The position numbers and the translations under genes were made by a program. Positions 44,201 to 48,730 of a stretch of DNA of 64,000 nucleotides are shown here, piece by piece; position 1 is the stretch's first letter, and each line of letters begins with the position of its first letter. The notes below the pieces were generated by a model. That model saw only the letters and a list, made by a program, of their open reading frames with translations, did not search any database and was not told the DNA's origin. Origin of the DNA: Scilla litardierei (Eukaryota; Streptophyta; Magnoliopsida; Asparagales; Asparagaceae); the NCBI GenBank assembly GCA_030789695.1, contig CM061138.1, positions 16,626,214-16,690,213 of the forward strand. The letters are read 5' to 3'.

Positions 44201-44588
44201 TGATTGACTCTCTTGTGAACAAACTTTTATTTACTGTTGGGTTTATCAGTCGCTTTGCTAGCTTCTGAAGCATTTCCAGTCGGACTGAATATTGATATTA
44301 CAGGGTGTGCCATTTGAGACTTTGAAACCGAAGCTTACATTTTCTGTGATAGTGAAAATAATAATTTCCATGTTCCGGCCAATCTAAGTTCTATTATTCG
44401 TTTTCTCATGGATTTTTCGAGTGTTCTAGATGCTTCAATCTGTGCCGTGACATGGATCGGCTTCTTTCATGCAGGAATGGCCCATCTCTGTAACCTACGG
44501 TGCTGCTGCTGGATATCTAGTAGGGTTGATATCATCAGCGGTGTGCATTGTGCTAATTGCAAGATCGACTCGTGCCAAAAAGGACTAA
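1066..44588 (+). CDS. PIGF: PIG-F / GPI11-family GPI ethanolamine-phosphate transferase subunit, 3' part (five exons, C-terminal 130 aa)
   Basis: Spliced exons at 1066-1120, 1929-1977, 29946-30013, 30210-30318 and 44475-44588 join in frame (phases 2, 0, 2, 0), each with AG acceptor and GT donor, and end in TAA. The product is hydrophobic and carries the family hallmark [18 protein letters not shown] followed by [10 protein letters not shown], which matches the C-terminal half of PIG-F. PIG-F is an ER multi-pass protein that stabilises PIG-O and PIG-G, the enzymes adding ethanolamine phosphate to GPI anchors. Family proteins are about 220 residues, so roughly 90 N-terminal residues should lie upstream of the window; I saw no convincing exon in 1-1065. 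The odd trait is intron size: 808, 27968, 196 and 14156 bp, with the two large ones packed with retrotransposons. No stop, frameshift or splice-site loss is visible, so it may be functional. Confidence 0.88.
1929..1977 (+). CDS. PIGF: PIG-F exon (internal)
   Basis: The acceptor is tgatgcag and the donor gttagt. The exon supplies the last base of the Lys codon and then [16 protein letters not shown], ending in phase 0. The next coding exon is almost 28 kb downstream. Confidence 0.8.
2158..2310 (+). repeat. 5' LTR of the old copia
   Basis: This is the left LTR of the old copia. It starts TGTTGAGA, ends gattgcttca, and is followed immediately by a degenerate tRNA-Met-type primer-binding site. 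It aligns with the split right LTR with clear substitutions, so the insertion is old. Confidence 0.65.
3340..3745 (+). repeat. Degenerate TTTGG-rich tandem repeat
   Basis: Variants of a phrase resembling GGTTAGTTGTTTGCCATT next to GAGTTTGGCATTTGG recur many times with a loose 55-70 base spacing. The unit is imperfect and there is no coding signal. It lies where the gag region of the old copia would be expected. Confidence 0.6.
4131..6468 (-). mobile_element. Probable 2.3-kb gypsy-type solo LTR
   Basis: The plus strand begins TGTAACGCCCC and ends GGGCCTTCACA, so both ends carry TG..CA. Flanking 5-mers are tttta and ttttg, a near-perfect target-site duplication. There is no internal coding region. 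Read on the minus strand, it has a TATTTAACC box near 6035, a pyrimidine-rich leader and a good splice donor (TGGTAAGTC, near 6000), so transcription from this LTR would have run leftward. The length and TGTAAC/GTTACA-type end suggest a Tekay/Del-like chromovirus. Unequal recombination between LTRs is the usual origin of such remnants. Confidence 0.6.
6322..6385 (+). repeat. (GA)n microsatellite
   Basis: About 31 uninterrupted GA units lie inside the solo LTR. On the LTR's sense (minus) strand this is a CT-rich leader tract. Confidence 0.95.
6500..7470 (+). pseudogene. Copia GAG-pre-integrase and integrase relic
   Basis: With frameshifts and stops, the plus strand shows the GAG-pre-integrase pattern (EARGLYY, then [14 protein letters not shown] and CESY.LGKHH). 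The integrase core follows with FKLIHS and DDFSCLT, then, in an intact 70-codon stretch at 7123-7335, [20 protein letters not shown]. It belongs to the old copia: it lies between the solo LTR and the young gag-only element and is collinear with the RT relic at 10560-11770. It is non-functional. Confidence 0.72.
7747..8163 (+). repeat. 5' LTR of the young copia
   Basis: The 417-bp LTR contains a TATA box (CTATAAAAGG, 7864-7873). Just upstream are a 16-bp inverted repeat with a 5-base loop (7787-7802 and 7808-7823) and a perfect 22-bp palindrome centred at 7839/7840 (7829-7850). It ends directly before the ATTGGTATCAGAGC primer-binding region. Confidence 0.85.
8166..8177 (+). other. Primer-binding site for initiator tRNA-Met
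   Basis: TGGTATCAGAGC lies three bases past the LTR end and is complementary to the 3' end of initiator tRNA-Met, the standard minus-strand primer of plant copia elements. Confidence 0.85.
8206..9897 (+). CDS. gag: Copia Gag-protease polyprotein, truncated before integrase
   Basis: The 563-residue ORF is uninterrupted. Residues 28-215 are a UBN2-type copia Gag domain ([19 protein letters not shown] near 31-49). A CCHC zinc knuckle, [14 protein letters not shown], lies at 256-269. A copia aspartic protease follows with DSGCS at 308-312 and the [14 protein letters not shown] block near 365-378. The first residues of the GAG-pre-integrase region (GNLYYLDG) follow near 410. After about residue 430 the frame runs through sequence without RT or integrase similarity and stops 190 bases before the right LTR. 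The deletion therefore removed almost all of pol yet kept a long open frame. Particle assembly could be supplied in cis while reverse transcription and integration must come from another element. Confidence 0.87.
   Translation: MGKDGDDASTSMMQSSTTRTIVSSTKFEIEKFDGRINFGMWRCEVLDILNQLGQDQVLDDRPTTTSDAEWKMMNRTACGTIRLYLTKEKKYPFMEETNAKALWDALGEKYMKKNIQNRLHLKKKLFGLKMEEGVSVEEHLDYYNKLLTDLRNIDVKVEDEDKAMILLNSLHKDYEHIVSILTYGKESITFNEVSNALTSNEFRKKDDEKMMGQRSEALTVVRGRNNESGGGRKGNHRSEIRDNSRAPRTDIERDQCAFCKERGHWARECPKANKKKDATANIVKSEEVYEWVLVGATEGVMKDGWVLDSGCSVHMTPHREYFTTFHEGSKRKVLLGDDGACTTAGVGTVRIKMSDGVTRDIGDVHYVPDVKYNLISLGSLEAKGCKVTMEDGALKVTRGAMILMKGKREGNLYYLDGTVMMKTTRVPDERATDSSSHTPKTTSLDDLWRGGANRGDGSSPYGGDTLSTQLVQQKDSIKVWRPSYERCQPVKRVSFAFFVRCDESPTLFGEVEHNGDLCGRRKDWCDEMESTTNDEAKDRVELLGISDCSTDELMKINIGVKFE
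10071..10083 (+). other. Polypurine tract of the young copia
   Basis: The purine-rich stretch ending ggtggagatt directly abuts the right LTR and is in the standard plus-strand primer position. Confidence 0.7.
10084..10500 (+). repeat. 3' LTR of the young copia
   Basis: This second 417-bp LTR has the same length and, as far as I can read, the same sequence as 7747-8163. It includes the TATA box at 10201-10210 and the 22-bp palindrome at 10166-10187. Identity of both LTRs implies very recent insertion or recent gene conversion. Confidence 0.87.
10560..11770 (+). pseudogene. Copia reverse transcriptase / RNase H relic
   Basis: Broken plus-strand frames show the copia RT C-terminal order: KVCKLKK, then L.QSP..WFG.FTDF, then [29 protein letters not shown] and KPNYLTM. 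RNase H remains follow ([16 protein letters not shown]) with many stops and frameshifts. It is collinear with the integrase relic at 6500-7470 and ends just before the 3' LTR of the old copia at 11823. Confidence 0.75.
11823..11904 (+). repeat. First part of the split 3' LTR of the old copia
   Basis: This segment aligns with the beginning of the LTR at 2158 (GTTTTATGTAAAAGGGGTTA, then TACTATAAATAATAAATC). The gypsy insertion splits it; its remaining 66 bp continue at 18204-18269. Confidence 0.65.
12312..13610 (+). pseudogene. Gypsy gag relic
   Basis: The frame starts at an ATG just after the primer site with a coiled-coil-like stretch ([18 protein letters not shown]). It continues in broken frames to the capsid-type region ([31 protein letters not shown]) and an open stretch at 13363-13608 ([20 protein letters not shown]). 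Several in-frame stops make it non-functional. The same gag family occurs in the minus-strand element at 40792-43409. Confidence 0.75.
13672..14448 (+). pseudogene. Gypsy gag zinc-finger-like and protease region
   Basis: The open frame carries a zinc-knuckle-like [18 protein letters not shown], with the last Cys replaced by Tyr, and then the aspartic protease signature [17 protein letters not shown] and [11 protein letters not shown]. The DSG triad is intact, but the frame is cut off from gag and RT by stops. Confidence 0.75.
14560..16380 (+). pseudogene. Gypsy RT-RNase H relic, split by a MITE
   Basis: RT motifs include [45 protein letters not shown] and the polymerase box [12 protein letters not shown]. 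Gly replaces the second catalytic Asp in that box. RNase H continues to KWVHYT at 15780; the frame resumes after the MITE at 16244 with [18 protein letters not shown]. Stops are frequent and the element is dead. Confidence 0.78.
15781..16235. mobile_element. hAT-type MITE nested in the gypsy RNase H
   Basis: The 455-bp insertion has imperfect terminal inverted repeats: left TAGGAATGACAATA and, on the other strand, right TAGGGATGGCAGTAAT. It is flanked by a perfect 8-bp duplication ACTACACC (15773-15780 and 16236-16243). TAGGG-type termini plus an 8-bp duplication are diagnostic of hAT elements. The interior has GC-rich subterminal blocks of GGGTCGGGTCGGGCC type and no transposase, so it is non-autonomous. 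The host gypsy frame continues across the site if the insertion is ignored. Confidence 0.85.
16550..17890 (+). pseudogene. Gypsy integrase and chromodomain-like relic
   Basis: Broken frames show the integrase zinc-binding region and core, including [21 protein letters not shown] and the [13 protein letters not shown] motif. An open stretch at 17339-17650 follows ([32 protein letters not shown]). A chromodomain-type end ([20 protein letters not shown]) lies at 17654-17790. Several stops interrupt it. The tail places the element among chromoviruses. Confidence 0.75.
17775..18198 (+). repeat. 3' LTR of the degenerate gypsy
   Basis: The 424-bp right LTR begins TGATGCGAC directly after a purine tract and ends in TCA followed by the AAATC duplication. 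It differs from the left LTR (11905-12287) by substitutions and indels, including a ~30-bp insertion around TTTAGTCTTTAGTC, so the insertion is not recent. Confidence 0.8.
18275..23635 (+). other. PIG-F intron sequence without recognised genes
   Basis: This AT-rich interval lies in the 28-kb intron. It includes a short palindromic pair (gcctaggtcg..cgacctaggc, 18330-18362) and a zone of repeated GGCTCGGGTTGGCT-like words at 19260-19400. The ORFs are short, lack domain signals and look like chance frames. I cannot assign it to a TE family, although old TE remains are likely. Confidence 0.4.
23636..24010. repeat. Fold-back element related to the 27-28 kb cluster
   Basis: The segment starts near an AT-rich tract and contains gtgcacaactaagttagctgt at the left and aactgtgcacgtcc at the right, which pair. 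The core words ccaaaaatcaagtgaatcc and cccgttataaattcagcggtt match the fold-back units at 27310-28531. It has no coding capacity. Confidence 0.45.
24011..25283 (+). other. PIG-F intron sequence, nothing recognised
   Basis: This is AT-rich intronic DNA. A short phrase around 25220-25280 (tattacgtggattaggtg) resembles one at 23570-23610 (ttatgtggattatatgg), so an old dispersed repeat may be present. No coding or structural signal is defensible. Confidence 0.35.
25284..25848 (+). mobile_element. Candidate non-autonomous Helitron
   Basis: The right end has a perfect 12-base hairpin palindrome TGCCCGCGGGCA (25824-25835), then 9 bases, then CTAG followed by T. That is the canonical Helitron 3' terminus. 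A TCTATATTAC start preceded by A at 25284 is a plausible 5' end, which would place insertion between A and T. The interior contains GC-rich repeats with hairpins of GCGCCGAAGGCGC type and no Rep/helicase gene. The 3' end is more certain than the 5' end. Confidence 0.5.
25849..26165. repeat. Three tandem ~105-115-bp units bounded by (AT)n
   Basis: Three copies of a unit running from gagaataattggtctcata to atatcgaaatcgttcat begin at about 25857, 25967 and 26071, separated by AT tracts of different length. The third copy continues into the left arm of a fold-back element whose opposite arm lies near 26340-26520. The open frame across the units exists only because the repeat length keeps frame; it is not a gene. 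Confidence 0.75.
26166..26535. repeat. Fold-back element ending in an (AT)n tract
   Basis: Left words such as acacaaaacacc and tgaatccatatggttt have reverse-complement partners at right (ggtgttttgtggttt, cccattggattcattc). The tail pairs with the preceding unit (ggatgaagttttgaagg against ctctaaaactccatcc). It ends at the AT tract near 26515-26530. Confidence 0.5.
26550..26676. repeat. Near-perfect 59-bp-arm hairpin
   Basis: The arms 26550-26608 and 26618-26676 are reverse complements with about three mismatches around a loop of about nine bases. The arm starts CACCTGACCAACTTGGGTCA. It is a compact fold-back MITE; as sense intronic RNA it would make a strong stem-loop. Confidence 0.85.
26960..27115. 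repeat. Fold-back element
   Basis: The outer arms pair (tatcatatgacaatg with cattgtcatatgata). Inner words also pair (atacaaagacacaaaa with ttttgtgtcttggtat), as does a central palindrome aagtacaagcccatgtggggcttgtactt. It has no coding content. Confidence 0.65.
27130..27292. repeat. Fold-back element with (TA)n/(CA)n loop
   Basis: The left arm aaatttaaaggttacacgtc pairs with the right arm ending cataacctttaaattt. The ccacatgtcatatat and atatgacatgtgg words pair around an AT/AC microsatellite loop. A related single arm (gaaggttacatgtcaaacat) occurs at about 26910-26935. Confidence 0.7.
27300..27715. repeat. ~400-bp fold-back element between AT tracts
   Basis: The left half (cctgtgctgtcagca, then caccaattttcaagtgattcc, then atccatacatttcaaa) has reverse-complement partners in the right half (tttgaaatgtatggat, ggagtcacttgaaacttgg, cctgtgctgttagca). 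(AT)n tracts bound both ends. Confidence 0.7.
27716..28135. repeat. ~400-bp fold-back element between AT tracts
   Basis: The arms include caaaaatcaagcgattccaa at left and ttggaatcacttgatttttg at right, plus terminal gtgcacatgc words on both sides. The core resembles the neighbouring 27300-27715 unit, so both belong to one family. Confidence 0.7.
28136..28531. repeat. ~390-bp fold-back element between AT tracts
   Basis: The terminal words tttcgcacccgtgtgaaa and ttttcacacggtgcgaaa are reverse complements near the ends. The inner cacccatccacccgttacaaatttaacgg block matches the family core. AT tracts flank the unit, and its right tract abuts the Helitron-like end at 28532. Confidence 0.65.
28532..29094 (-). 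mobile_element. Candidate minus-strand Helitron end with reiterated 5' motif
   Basis: On the minus strand, the hairpin CGTGCAC-GT-GTGCACG is followed by nine bases and CTAG then T (CTAG at 28535-28532), a Helitron 3' end. At the other side the minus strand reads A then TCTATTATATAAA, a Helitron-like 5' start, and this motif recurs every ~80 bases in the minisatellite at 28690-29158. Which copy is the true border cannot be decided, and no protein is encoded. Confidence 0.45.
28690..29158. repeat. ~80-bp minisatellite
   Basis: About five imperfect units contain ataatagatatccctcaaaa, tctcatctcttgtccaa and ttctcttgataacatccctc. The last two units are nearly identical. The array lies inside or against the candidate Helitron 5' end and is followed by a long (TA)n tract. 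Confidence 0.85.
29159..29225. repeat. (TA)n microsatellite
   Basis: About 33 uninterrupted TA units follow the minisatellite directly. Confidence 0.97.
29946..30013 (+). CDS. PIGF: PIG-F exon (internal)
   Basis: The acceptor ttccatag precedes the exon and the donor gtaggt follows. It encodes [20 protein letters not shown] and LS plus two bases of a split Lys codon, which the next exon completes. The sequence matches the family's loop preceding the last membrane segments. Confidence 0.83.
30210..30318 (+). CDS. PIGF: PIG-F exon with GAWxGAxPxPLDWxRPWQ signature
   Basis: The acceptor ttcttacag and donor gtattt bound an exon that starts with the last base of Lys and encodes [20 protein letters not shown] followed by the diagnostic [16 protein letters not shown]. 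This is the most strongly conserved stretch in the gene and fixes the family assignment. Confidence 0.9.
30319..31187 (+). other. PIG-F intron, no recognised feature
   Basis: This interval lies between the signature exon of PIG-F and the long-LTR gypsy. I see only short, domainless frames and AT-rich intronic sequence. Confidence 0.45.
31188..35097 (+). repeat. Long LTR of the Tekay-like element
   Basis: The ~3.9-kb LTR has TG..CA ends. It contains a pyrimidine-rich leader around 31230-31760, a splice donor near 32040, a cluster of ACGGCCGT-type palindromes (33092-33592) and the typical GGGACGTGACA terminus. There is no coding content. Confidence 0.65.
33092..33592. repeat. Cluster of degenerate CATACGGCCGTATGG palindromes
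   Basis: About 18 copies of a word fitting YACGGYCGT, most within CATACGG.CGT.TGG, occur in 500 bases at irregular spacing, many in pairs separated by 8-12 bases. The region lies in the LTR of the gypsy element. Confidence 0.8.
35222..36343 (+). pseudogene. Gypsy gag relic with zinc knuckles
   Basis: The ATG at 35223 opens a frame with a coiled-coil-like start and the capsid-type region [25 protein letters not shown] and [17 protein letters not shown] stop at 35777 and a frameshift follow. The frame at 35885-36343 carries [14 protein letters not shown] and [14 protein letters not shown], two zinc-knuckle-like units, the second a canonical CCHC. The relic is broken but well preserved. Confidence 0.8.
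36344..36738 (+). pseudogene. Gypsy protease relic
   Basis: Between gag and RT, the sequence around 36520 reads [10 protein letters not shown], the remains of an aspartic protease active site, then breaks into stops. The RT frame resumes with an FYATIDCR motif typical of the protease-RT linker. Confidence 0.5.
36739..37527 (+). pseudogene. Gypsy reverse transcriptase, open 262-codon stretch
   Basis: The open frame covers most of [57 protein letters not shown] and the catalytic box [20 protein letters not shown] with both Asp intact. A stop follows at 37525-37527, before the connection domain. It is the best preserved RT in the window. Confidence 0.85.
37528..38421 (+). pseudogene. Gypsy RNase H region
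   Basis: Frames show [17 protein letters not shown], an RNase H start ([17 protein letters not shown]), [14 protein letters not shown] residues ([20 protein letters not shown]) and [16 protein letters not shown]. Stops interrupt at 37985 and near 38045. Confidence 0.8.
38460..39645 (+). pseudogene. Gypsy integrase relic, truncated
   Basis: A decayed zinc-binding region ([28 protein letters not shown]) is followed by core fragments ([25 protein letters not shown]). A C-terminal open stretch lies at 39328-39597 ([40 protein letters not shown]). It ends at HNVFHILQL, short of the chromodomain. Confidence 0.75.
39656..39785. repeat. Cluster of AGTCGACTA palindromes
   Basis: Five copies of GTCGACTA, most within the palindrome TAGTCGACTA, occur in 130 bases just after the truncated gypsy. 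Their spacing is irregular and the family is unknown. Confidence 0.7.
39786..40399 (+). other. PIG-F intron sequence, unassigned
   Basis: This AT-rich sequence has a 100-codon chance frame (40065-40367) rich in Ile, Leu and Phe, with no motif. It may be pol or LTR remains of the copia whose gag lies just to the right on the minus strand, but nothing is recognisable. Confidence 0.35.
40792..41144 (-). repeat. 3' LTR of the gag-only element
   Basis: The LTR is 353 bp and on the plus strand runs from TGATACGTCTAG to the altered terminus gcatta. The sense-strand TG has decayed to TA at that inner border. It differs from its partner at many positions. Confidence 0.8.
41250..43041 (-). pseudogene. 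Gypsy gag with a long Pro/Gly/Arg-rich middle
   Basis: Reading from 43041 on the minus strand, the N-terminal coiled-coil part is [23 protein letters not shown]-rich, Pro/Arg/Gly-rich segment in another frame follows (42024-42707). The capsid-like part is [37 protein letters not shown] and [17 protein letters not shown] (41641-42045). A Cys-His remnant [17 protein letters not shown] lies at 41250-41437. At least three frames are needed, so it is inactivated. The middle segment is markedly richer in G+C than its surroundings. Confidence 0.78.
43066..43409 (-). repeat. 5' LTR of the gag-only element
   Basis: The LTR is 344 bp with intact TG..CA ends, and on the minus strand it is followed by the tRNA-Met primer site. 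A TATA-like ctctataaatagag block lies near 43340. Confidence 0.82.
44475..44588 (+). CDS. PIGF: PIG-F terminal exon
   Basis: The acceptor ttcatgcag precedes a phase-0 exon encoding [20 protein letters not shown] and a final hydrophobic helix with a basic, Lys-rich tail (STRAKKD), ending in TAA at 44586-44588. The KKxx-like basic tail fits an ER membrane protein. It follows the 14.2-kb TE-filled intron. Confidence 0.88.
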   Translation, partial: EWPISVTYGAAAGYLVGLISSAVCIVLIARSTRAKKD

Positions 44589-44790
44589 CTTCCGAACGAT
44601 CACTTCTTCAATCTAAAACTGTGGAAACCTTCAGCGTGGATGGTAACTCTTTTCGTCTTGCTCAGGCTGATTTTGTTCTTGGTTGTGTCACGTCTAGTTT
44701 ATGAATTTATATCTTTTATCTATCCATTATTTTGATTTTTTACTTGTTTTTTATTGCTTTCACAAAAAAATAAAACTATAAAACTATGAT
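44589..44790 (+). other. Probable PIG-F 3' untranslated region
   Basis: Sequence after the TAA is non-coding and AT-rich, and contains an AATAAA-type polyadenylation signal at about 44769 (aaaaaaataaaac). The exact cleavage site cannot be read from sequence alone. Confidence 0.45.
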
Positions 44791-45099
44791 TTGTTTAATT
44801 AATTTCTTTCTTAGCTCCGTGTGTACATCTTTAAGAAGAAATGCATGAAACCAAGTTTTTATTACTGCTATATATTCAAATACACGGACAATATTACAGC
44901 TCTCTCTTTACTTCTTGTCTTTGAAACTAACCAATGATATCAAAAATATGATTAAAACTTACCTCCGAATATTTTAAGCTTCAGACGAGCTTGAAAAAGT
45001 ACAGTATTGCCAACGAGCAATTCAGATGGCGATGTATCCAAAAAAAAATTACAGTATTGGAATCCTAACTGTTATGACCTTATATTTGTTTAGATTGTG

Positions 45100-46904
45100 G
45101 CCTTGATTATATGGTTGGGCTATAATGAACTTGCATGGGTTGAACATGGGAAATTCACATCTTGGCAAGACCTCAGCCTAGTACGGCCGAAGTGGGCTGA
45201 AGATCCGTTGAGGGTGAGGGTGGCACTAAATTGGAGGGAAGTTATATCGTGGTAGAATTCCAAATGCAAGGGACCATGTCTAGGAGTTGGATACGAGTTT
45301 GATACGAAAAGACTGGATAACCCCATATTAACCAATATAAAGTTGACTGCTTCAACAATCGAAGTGCACAGGGGGGAAAATAATCGTACTTTATCCTCTA
45401 AATTACGCCAATTATTTCAACAAAGGCAAATGTTGACGGGACTTTCACTTTGGCCCTACCCTGACATTCTTTAACGGTTCATGTCTAGTATATGTAGGTT
45501 CATGGATAATAGGCAACATTTTTAACGGTTCATGTCTAGTATATGTAGGTTCATGGATAATAGGCAACATCCACGATCTGACATCTCGAAGGGTCAGAGA
45601 TTCGCTAAACAAAATCGTAGTTCACACCCCATACAAATTCCATTGTTTGAAATACTAGATCCGCATATTCCTGTGTTGCAACAATGTGCAGTCTGTGATG
45701 GCTTATTTGGTGATTTTTACAGTACAAATCCGCTCTGAAAAATCTCAAACTTGGATTATGTAACAAAGGAAGAATTTAAGGTCATATTGAATCAGTTGAA
45801 GTCCTTCACTTATATTGTAGGGATCCTGGCAAAGAATAACGCTAGGAGAACCAATGAAGTTTTGATCGTGCATATATGACAAAGTGAAGAAATGGCTTAT
45901 TGTCCCTATTTCGCAAGGAAGAGGAGCCCCAACGGGCATGACCGTCGTGAAAAGCAGGGAGATAGCGCAGCCCAAAACAAAAACAATGGTGACTTGATGA
46001 AACATAGTCATCCCAAGGGAAATGCTCAGGAAGAGCATCGTGACAAAGGAATCAAGCGACAACATACTAAGGCAAGTTCACGATACCTTGAGGTTTGCAT
46101 AAACCTGTAGAGGGTGGTAGTATGGGAGTTATTTGGCAGAGATCATAAACAAAGCTCTCCTGTCAGTGGTCAAACTATATGTTTTGGATGTCTACGGCGG
46201 GACATGAGAGCCCAAGGATCACATCTAGTCTTTCACCAGGAGGATATACCTTTATGATGCCTAATTTTGCAGAACTTTTCACACAACTATAAAAAAGGTG
46301 GTGCGAAAAATTGTAATATCAACTCCACCACAGTTTGACCTGGAGCTTTGGCTAGCTTGTCTAAGAATTTATCGCAAGTTATGGCAAGTTAGAGGATAAT
46401 GAAGAATTTTGCATTCTGGATGGGAGGAGTAGAAGGTAAGAATGAATCCTTAGCCTTAAGAGAGACTTTCTCAAGTTGATATAACAGAGAGAGGATATAC
46501 ATTAATGAAGTCATTGGTAACATGGTGTTATGGATAATGCCTTCTGCATCAGTTGTAGCCTTCTTGGCAAAGAATTGATCCGATCTTGTTATTGTACAAT
46601 TGAAGCTATGATGATTCACATTCAAGGCTTCATGGCTGTAGACGAGGTATTAGCAACATAAGGGAAGAGGCATTGGAGGGAGGAAGGAGAGGGAAAGAAG
46701 CCTGCCAAAGAAGCAAGCAAGGCCTGGGAGAAGGGCCAACATAGGCTAAAACCCTGGTTAACCTTCGCCATGCCAGGAGACGTTAACTAAAGTATATCCC
46801 GTTAATCACGGGTCCAATGAAGATCCGTATGGAGGCAATGGAAAAGGGGATGCTAACGAAGGAGCCACCTGATTCATGGTGACACATGGGGGTGGATATG
46901 TCAA
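45100..46904 (+). pseudogene. Probable left part of a Retand/Ogre-type gypsy gag relic
   Basis: This interval has broken plus-strand frames with charged Gag-like composition (for example RKRSPNGHDRREKQGDSAAQ at 45892-46110) and no firm domain. The assignment rests on its continuity with the clear gag end and protease remains that resume at 48736 after the copia insertion. It could instead be another TE relic. Confidence 0.35.
45471..45570 (+). repeat. Perfect 51-bp tandem duplication
   Basis: The unit starting ttaacggttcatgtctag occurs twice with a period of 51 bases and no mismatch that I can see. Confidence 0.95.
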
Positions 46905-46909
46905 GGTAT

Positions 46910-47321
46910 TGTTGTGATTCTCACTGTTCACTAGAAGACTTACTGATTACAGTAAAACAGTAAAAATACTGATCACAGTAAAACTGTAAAAACTGGAGAG
47001 TAAAAAAAATGGGTTTCACTATTTCTCACCAGGAAATAAATTTACACACTTGGGTAAACACAAAAAATATCACTACAATTTTTACCTCTCTGAGTAATTT
47101 TCTCTCACCGAAGAAATCCCTCACTTTTACCTCTCTGGGTTTCCTTCTCTCTTTCTCTTGAAAAGATGAGAAGCTTTTGTTTTAGATGCATGAACTCCTC
47201 AACATTCTCCTCTATTTATAATATTTGCAGGCTCTTCAAATTCTTCATTGATGACGTTTTAGGTAGGAAAAGAGAAGTTGGCTTTGGCAGTTGGACTTTT
47301 CAAAGGTAGCTGGACCTTTCA
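46910..47321 (-). repeat. Left copia LTR, inverted
   Basis: The 412-bp LTR reads on the minus strand from TGAAAGGTCCAGC to CACAACA. The purine tract GGAGGGGGAGAAT precedes it on the sense strand, and a TATAAATAGAGG box lies near 47210. It aligns with 48327-48730 in inverse orientation with scattered differences. Confidence 0.88.
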
Positions 47322-47354
47322 ATTCTCCCCCTCCAGCTGCATCTGAAGTGATTG

Positions 47355-48080
47355 TCACTTAACAACCATCCCAGCTACGTCTCTGCACAGCTCCAGTTTC
47401 TCCCGTGTCACCACCTTTGTGAACATGTCTGCTGGATTCTCCTTCGTGTTGATCTTCACTAGTCTCAACAGCTGTTGATCTATCACCTCCCGTATCCAAT
47501 GATACCGAATGTCAATATGCTTTGTTCGAGCATGATACATCGAATTCTTGCTCAGATCTAAAGCACTTTGACTATCACAATGTACCTTGTACATTTTCTG
47601 CTTGATCCCTAATTCTTGGAGAAATCACTTTAACCACAACATTTCCTTACCAGCTTCTGTAATTGCAAGATACTCTACCTCTGTTGTGGATAGCGCAACG
47701 CACTTCTGTAATCTTGACTGTCCGGACACAGCTCCCCCGGCAAAAGTGTAGACAAAACCCGATGTAGATTTTCTACTATCAAGATCTCCAGCCATATCTG
47801 AATCTGTATAGCCCTCCAAGATTAGATCAGCTTCTCCGTAGCACAGACATGCCTTTGAAGTACCCTTCAGGTATTAGAGAATCTACTTGACCGCCTCCTA
47901 ATGTTCCTTTCCTGGATCAGAAAGGAATCGGATCACCATTCCCACCGCATGGGCAATGTCAGGACGTGTACACACCATTGCATACATCAGACTCCCAACT
48001 GCTGAAGAATAAGGTATCGATGACATCTTCTCCGTCTCTTTCTGATCCAGGAAATGTACAAAGTATATTGTGATAGTCAA
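47355..48080 (-). pseudogene. Copia RT end and RNase H (left arm)
   Basis: Minus-strand frames carry the RT/RNase H junction (KMSSIPYSSAVGSLMYAMVC, then RPDIAHAVGMVIRFLSDPGK). RNase H follows (GYTDSDMAGDLDSRKSTSGF and STTEVEYLAITEAGKEMLWL) and the C-terminal MYKVHCDSQSALDLSKNSMY with HTKE-type INTKENPADMFTK. The frame ends MVVK-stop at 47355. Only one or two breaks separate the open stretches, so decay is modest. The first codons at 48080-48050 derive from the opposite arm across the junction. Confidence 0.85.
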
Positions 48081-48293
48081 AGTGCTTTAGATCTGAGCAA
48101 GAATTCGATGTATCATGCTCGGACAAAGCACATTGACATTCGGTATCTTTGGATGCCGGATGTGATGGATCAACAACTGTTGAGATTAGTGAAGATCCAC
48201 ACAAAGGAGAATCCAGCAGACATGTTCACAAAGGTGATGACACGGGAGAAACTGGAGCTGTGCAGAGACGTAGCTGGGATGGTTGTTAAGTGA
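48054..48293 (+). pseudogene. Copia RNase H C-terminus (right arm)
   Basis: The open frame MYKVYCDSQSALDLSKNSMY through HTKENPADMFTKVMTREKLE ends MVVK-stop. It parallels the left-arm frame with about eight residue differences (for example YLWMPDVMDQ against YHWIREVIDQ). It starts abruptly at the inversion junction and is not a complete gene. Confidence 0.85.
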
Positions 48294-48326
48294 TAATCAC
48301 TTCAGATGCAGCTGGAGGGGGAGAAT

Positions 48327-48730
48327 TGAAAGGTCCAGCTACCTTTGAAAAGTCCAACTGCCAAAGCCAACTTCTCTTTTCCAACCTAAAACATCATCAA
48401 TGACGAAGTTGAAGAGCCTGCAAACATTATAAATAGAGGATGATGTTGAGGAGTGCAGGCATCCCAAAACAAAATCTTCTCATCTTCAAGAAAAGAGAGA
48501 AGGAAACCCAGAGAGGTAAAAGTGAGGGATTTCTCCGGTGAGAGAAAATTACCCAGAGAGGTTGTAGTGAGTTGTTTTTTGTGTTTACCCAAGTGTGTAA
48601 ATTTATTTCCTAGTGAGAAATAGTGAAACCCATTTTTTACTCTCCAGTTTTTACTGTTTTACCGTGATCAGTATTTTTACTGTTTTACTGTAATCAATAA
48701 GTTTTCTAGTGATTAGTGAGAATCACAACA
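48327..48730 (+). repeat. Right copia LTR
   Basis: The 404-bp LTR starts TGAAAGG after the purine tract GGAGGGGGAGAAT (48313-48325 region) and ends CACAACA, followed by the GGTAT duplication. A tataaatagagg box lies near 48430. Confidence 0.88.

Larger units (their letters stand above)
46910..48730. mobile_element. Palindromic copia insertion: two 3' ends head-to-head
   Basis: The left half is a minus-strand copia 3' end: LTR 46910-47321, then RNase H and RT remains to about 48047. The right half is a plus-strand 3' end of the same family: from about 48048 through RNase H to LTR 48327-48730. Both outer borders are the U5 terminus (TGTTGTGATTCTCAC at left, GTGAGAATCACAACA at right). A perfect 5-bp duplication GGTAT (46905-46909 and 48731-48735) flanks the whole structure. 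There is no PBS, gag or 5' LTR. A normal element would expose one U3 and one U5 end. Confidence 0.82.
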
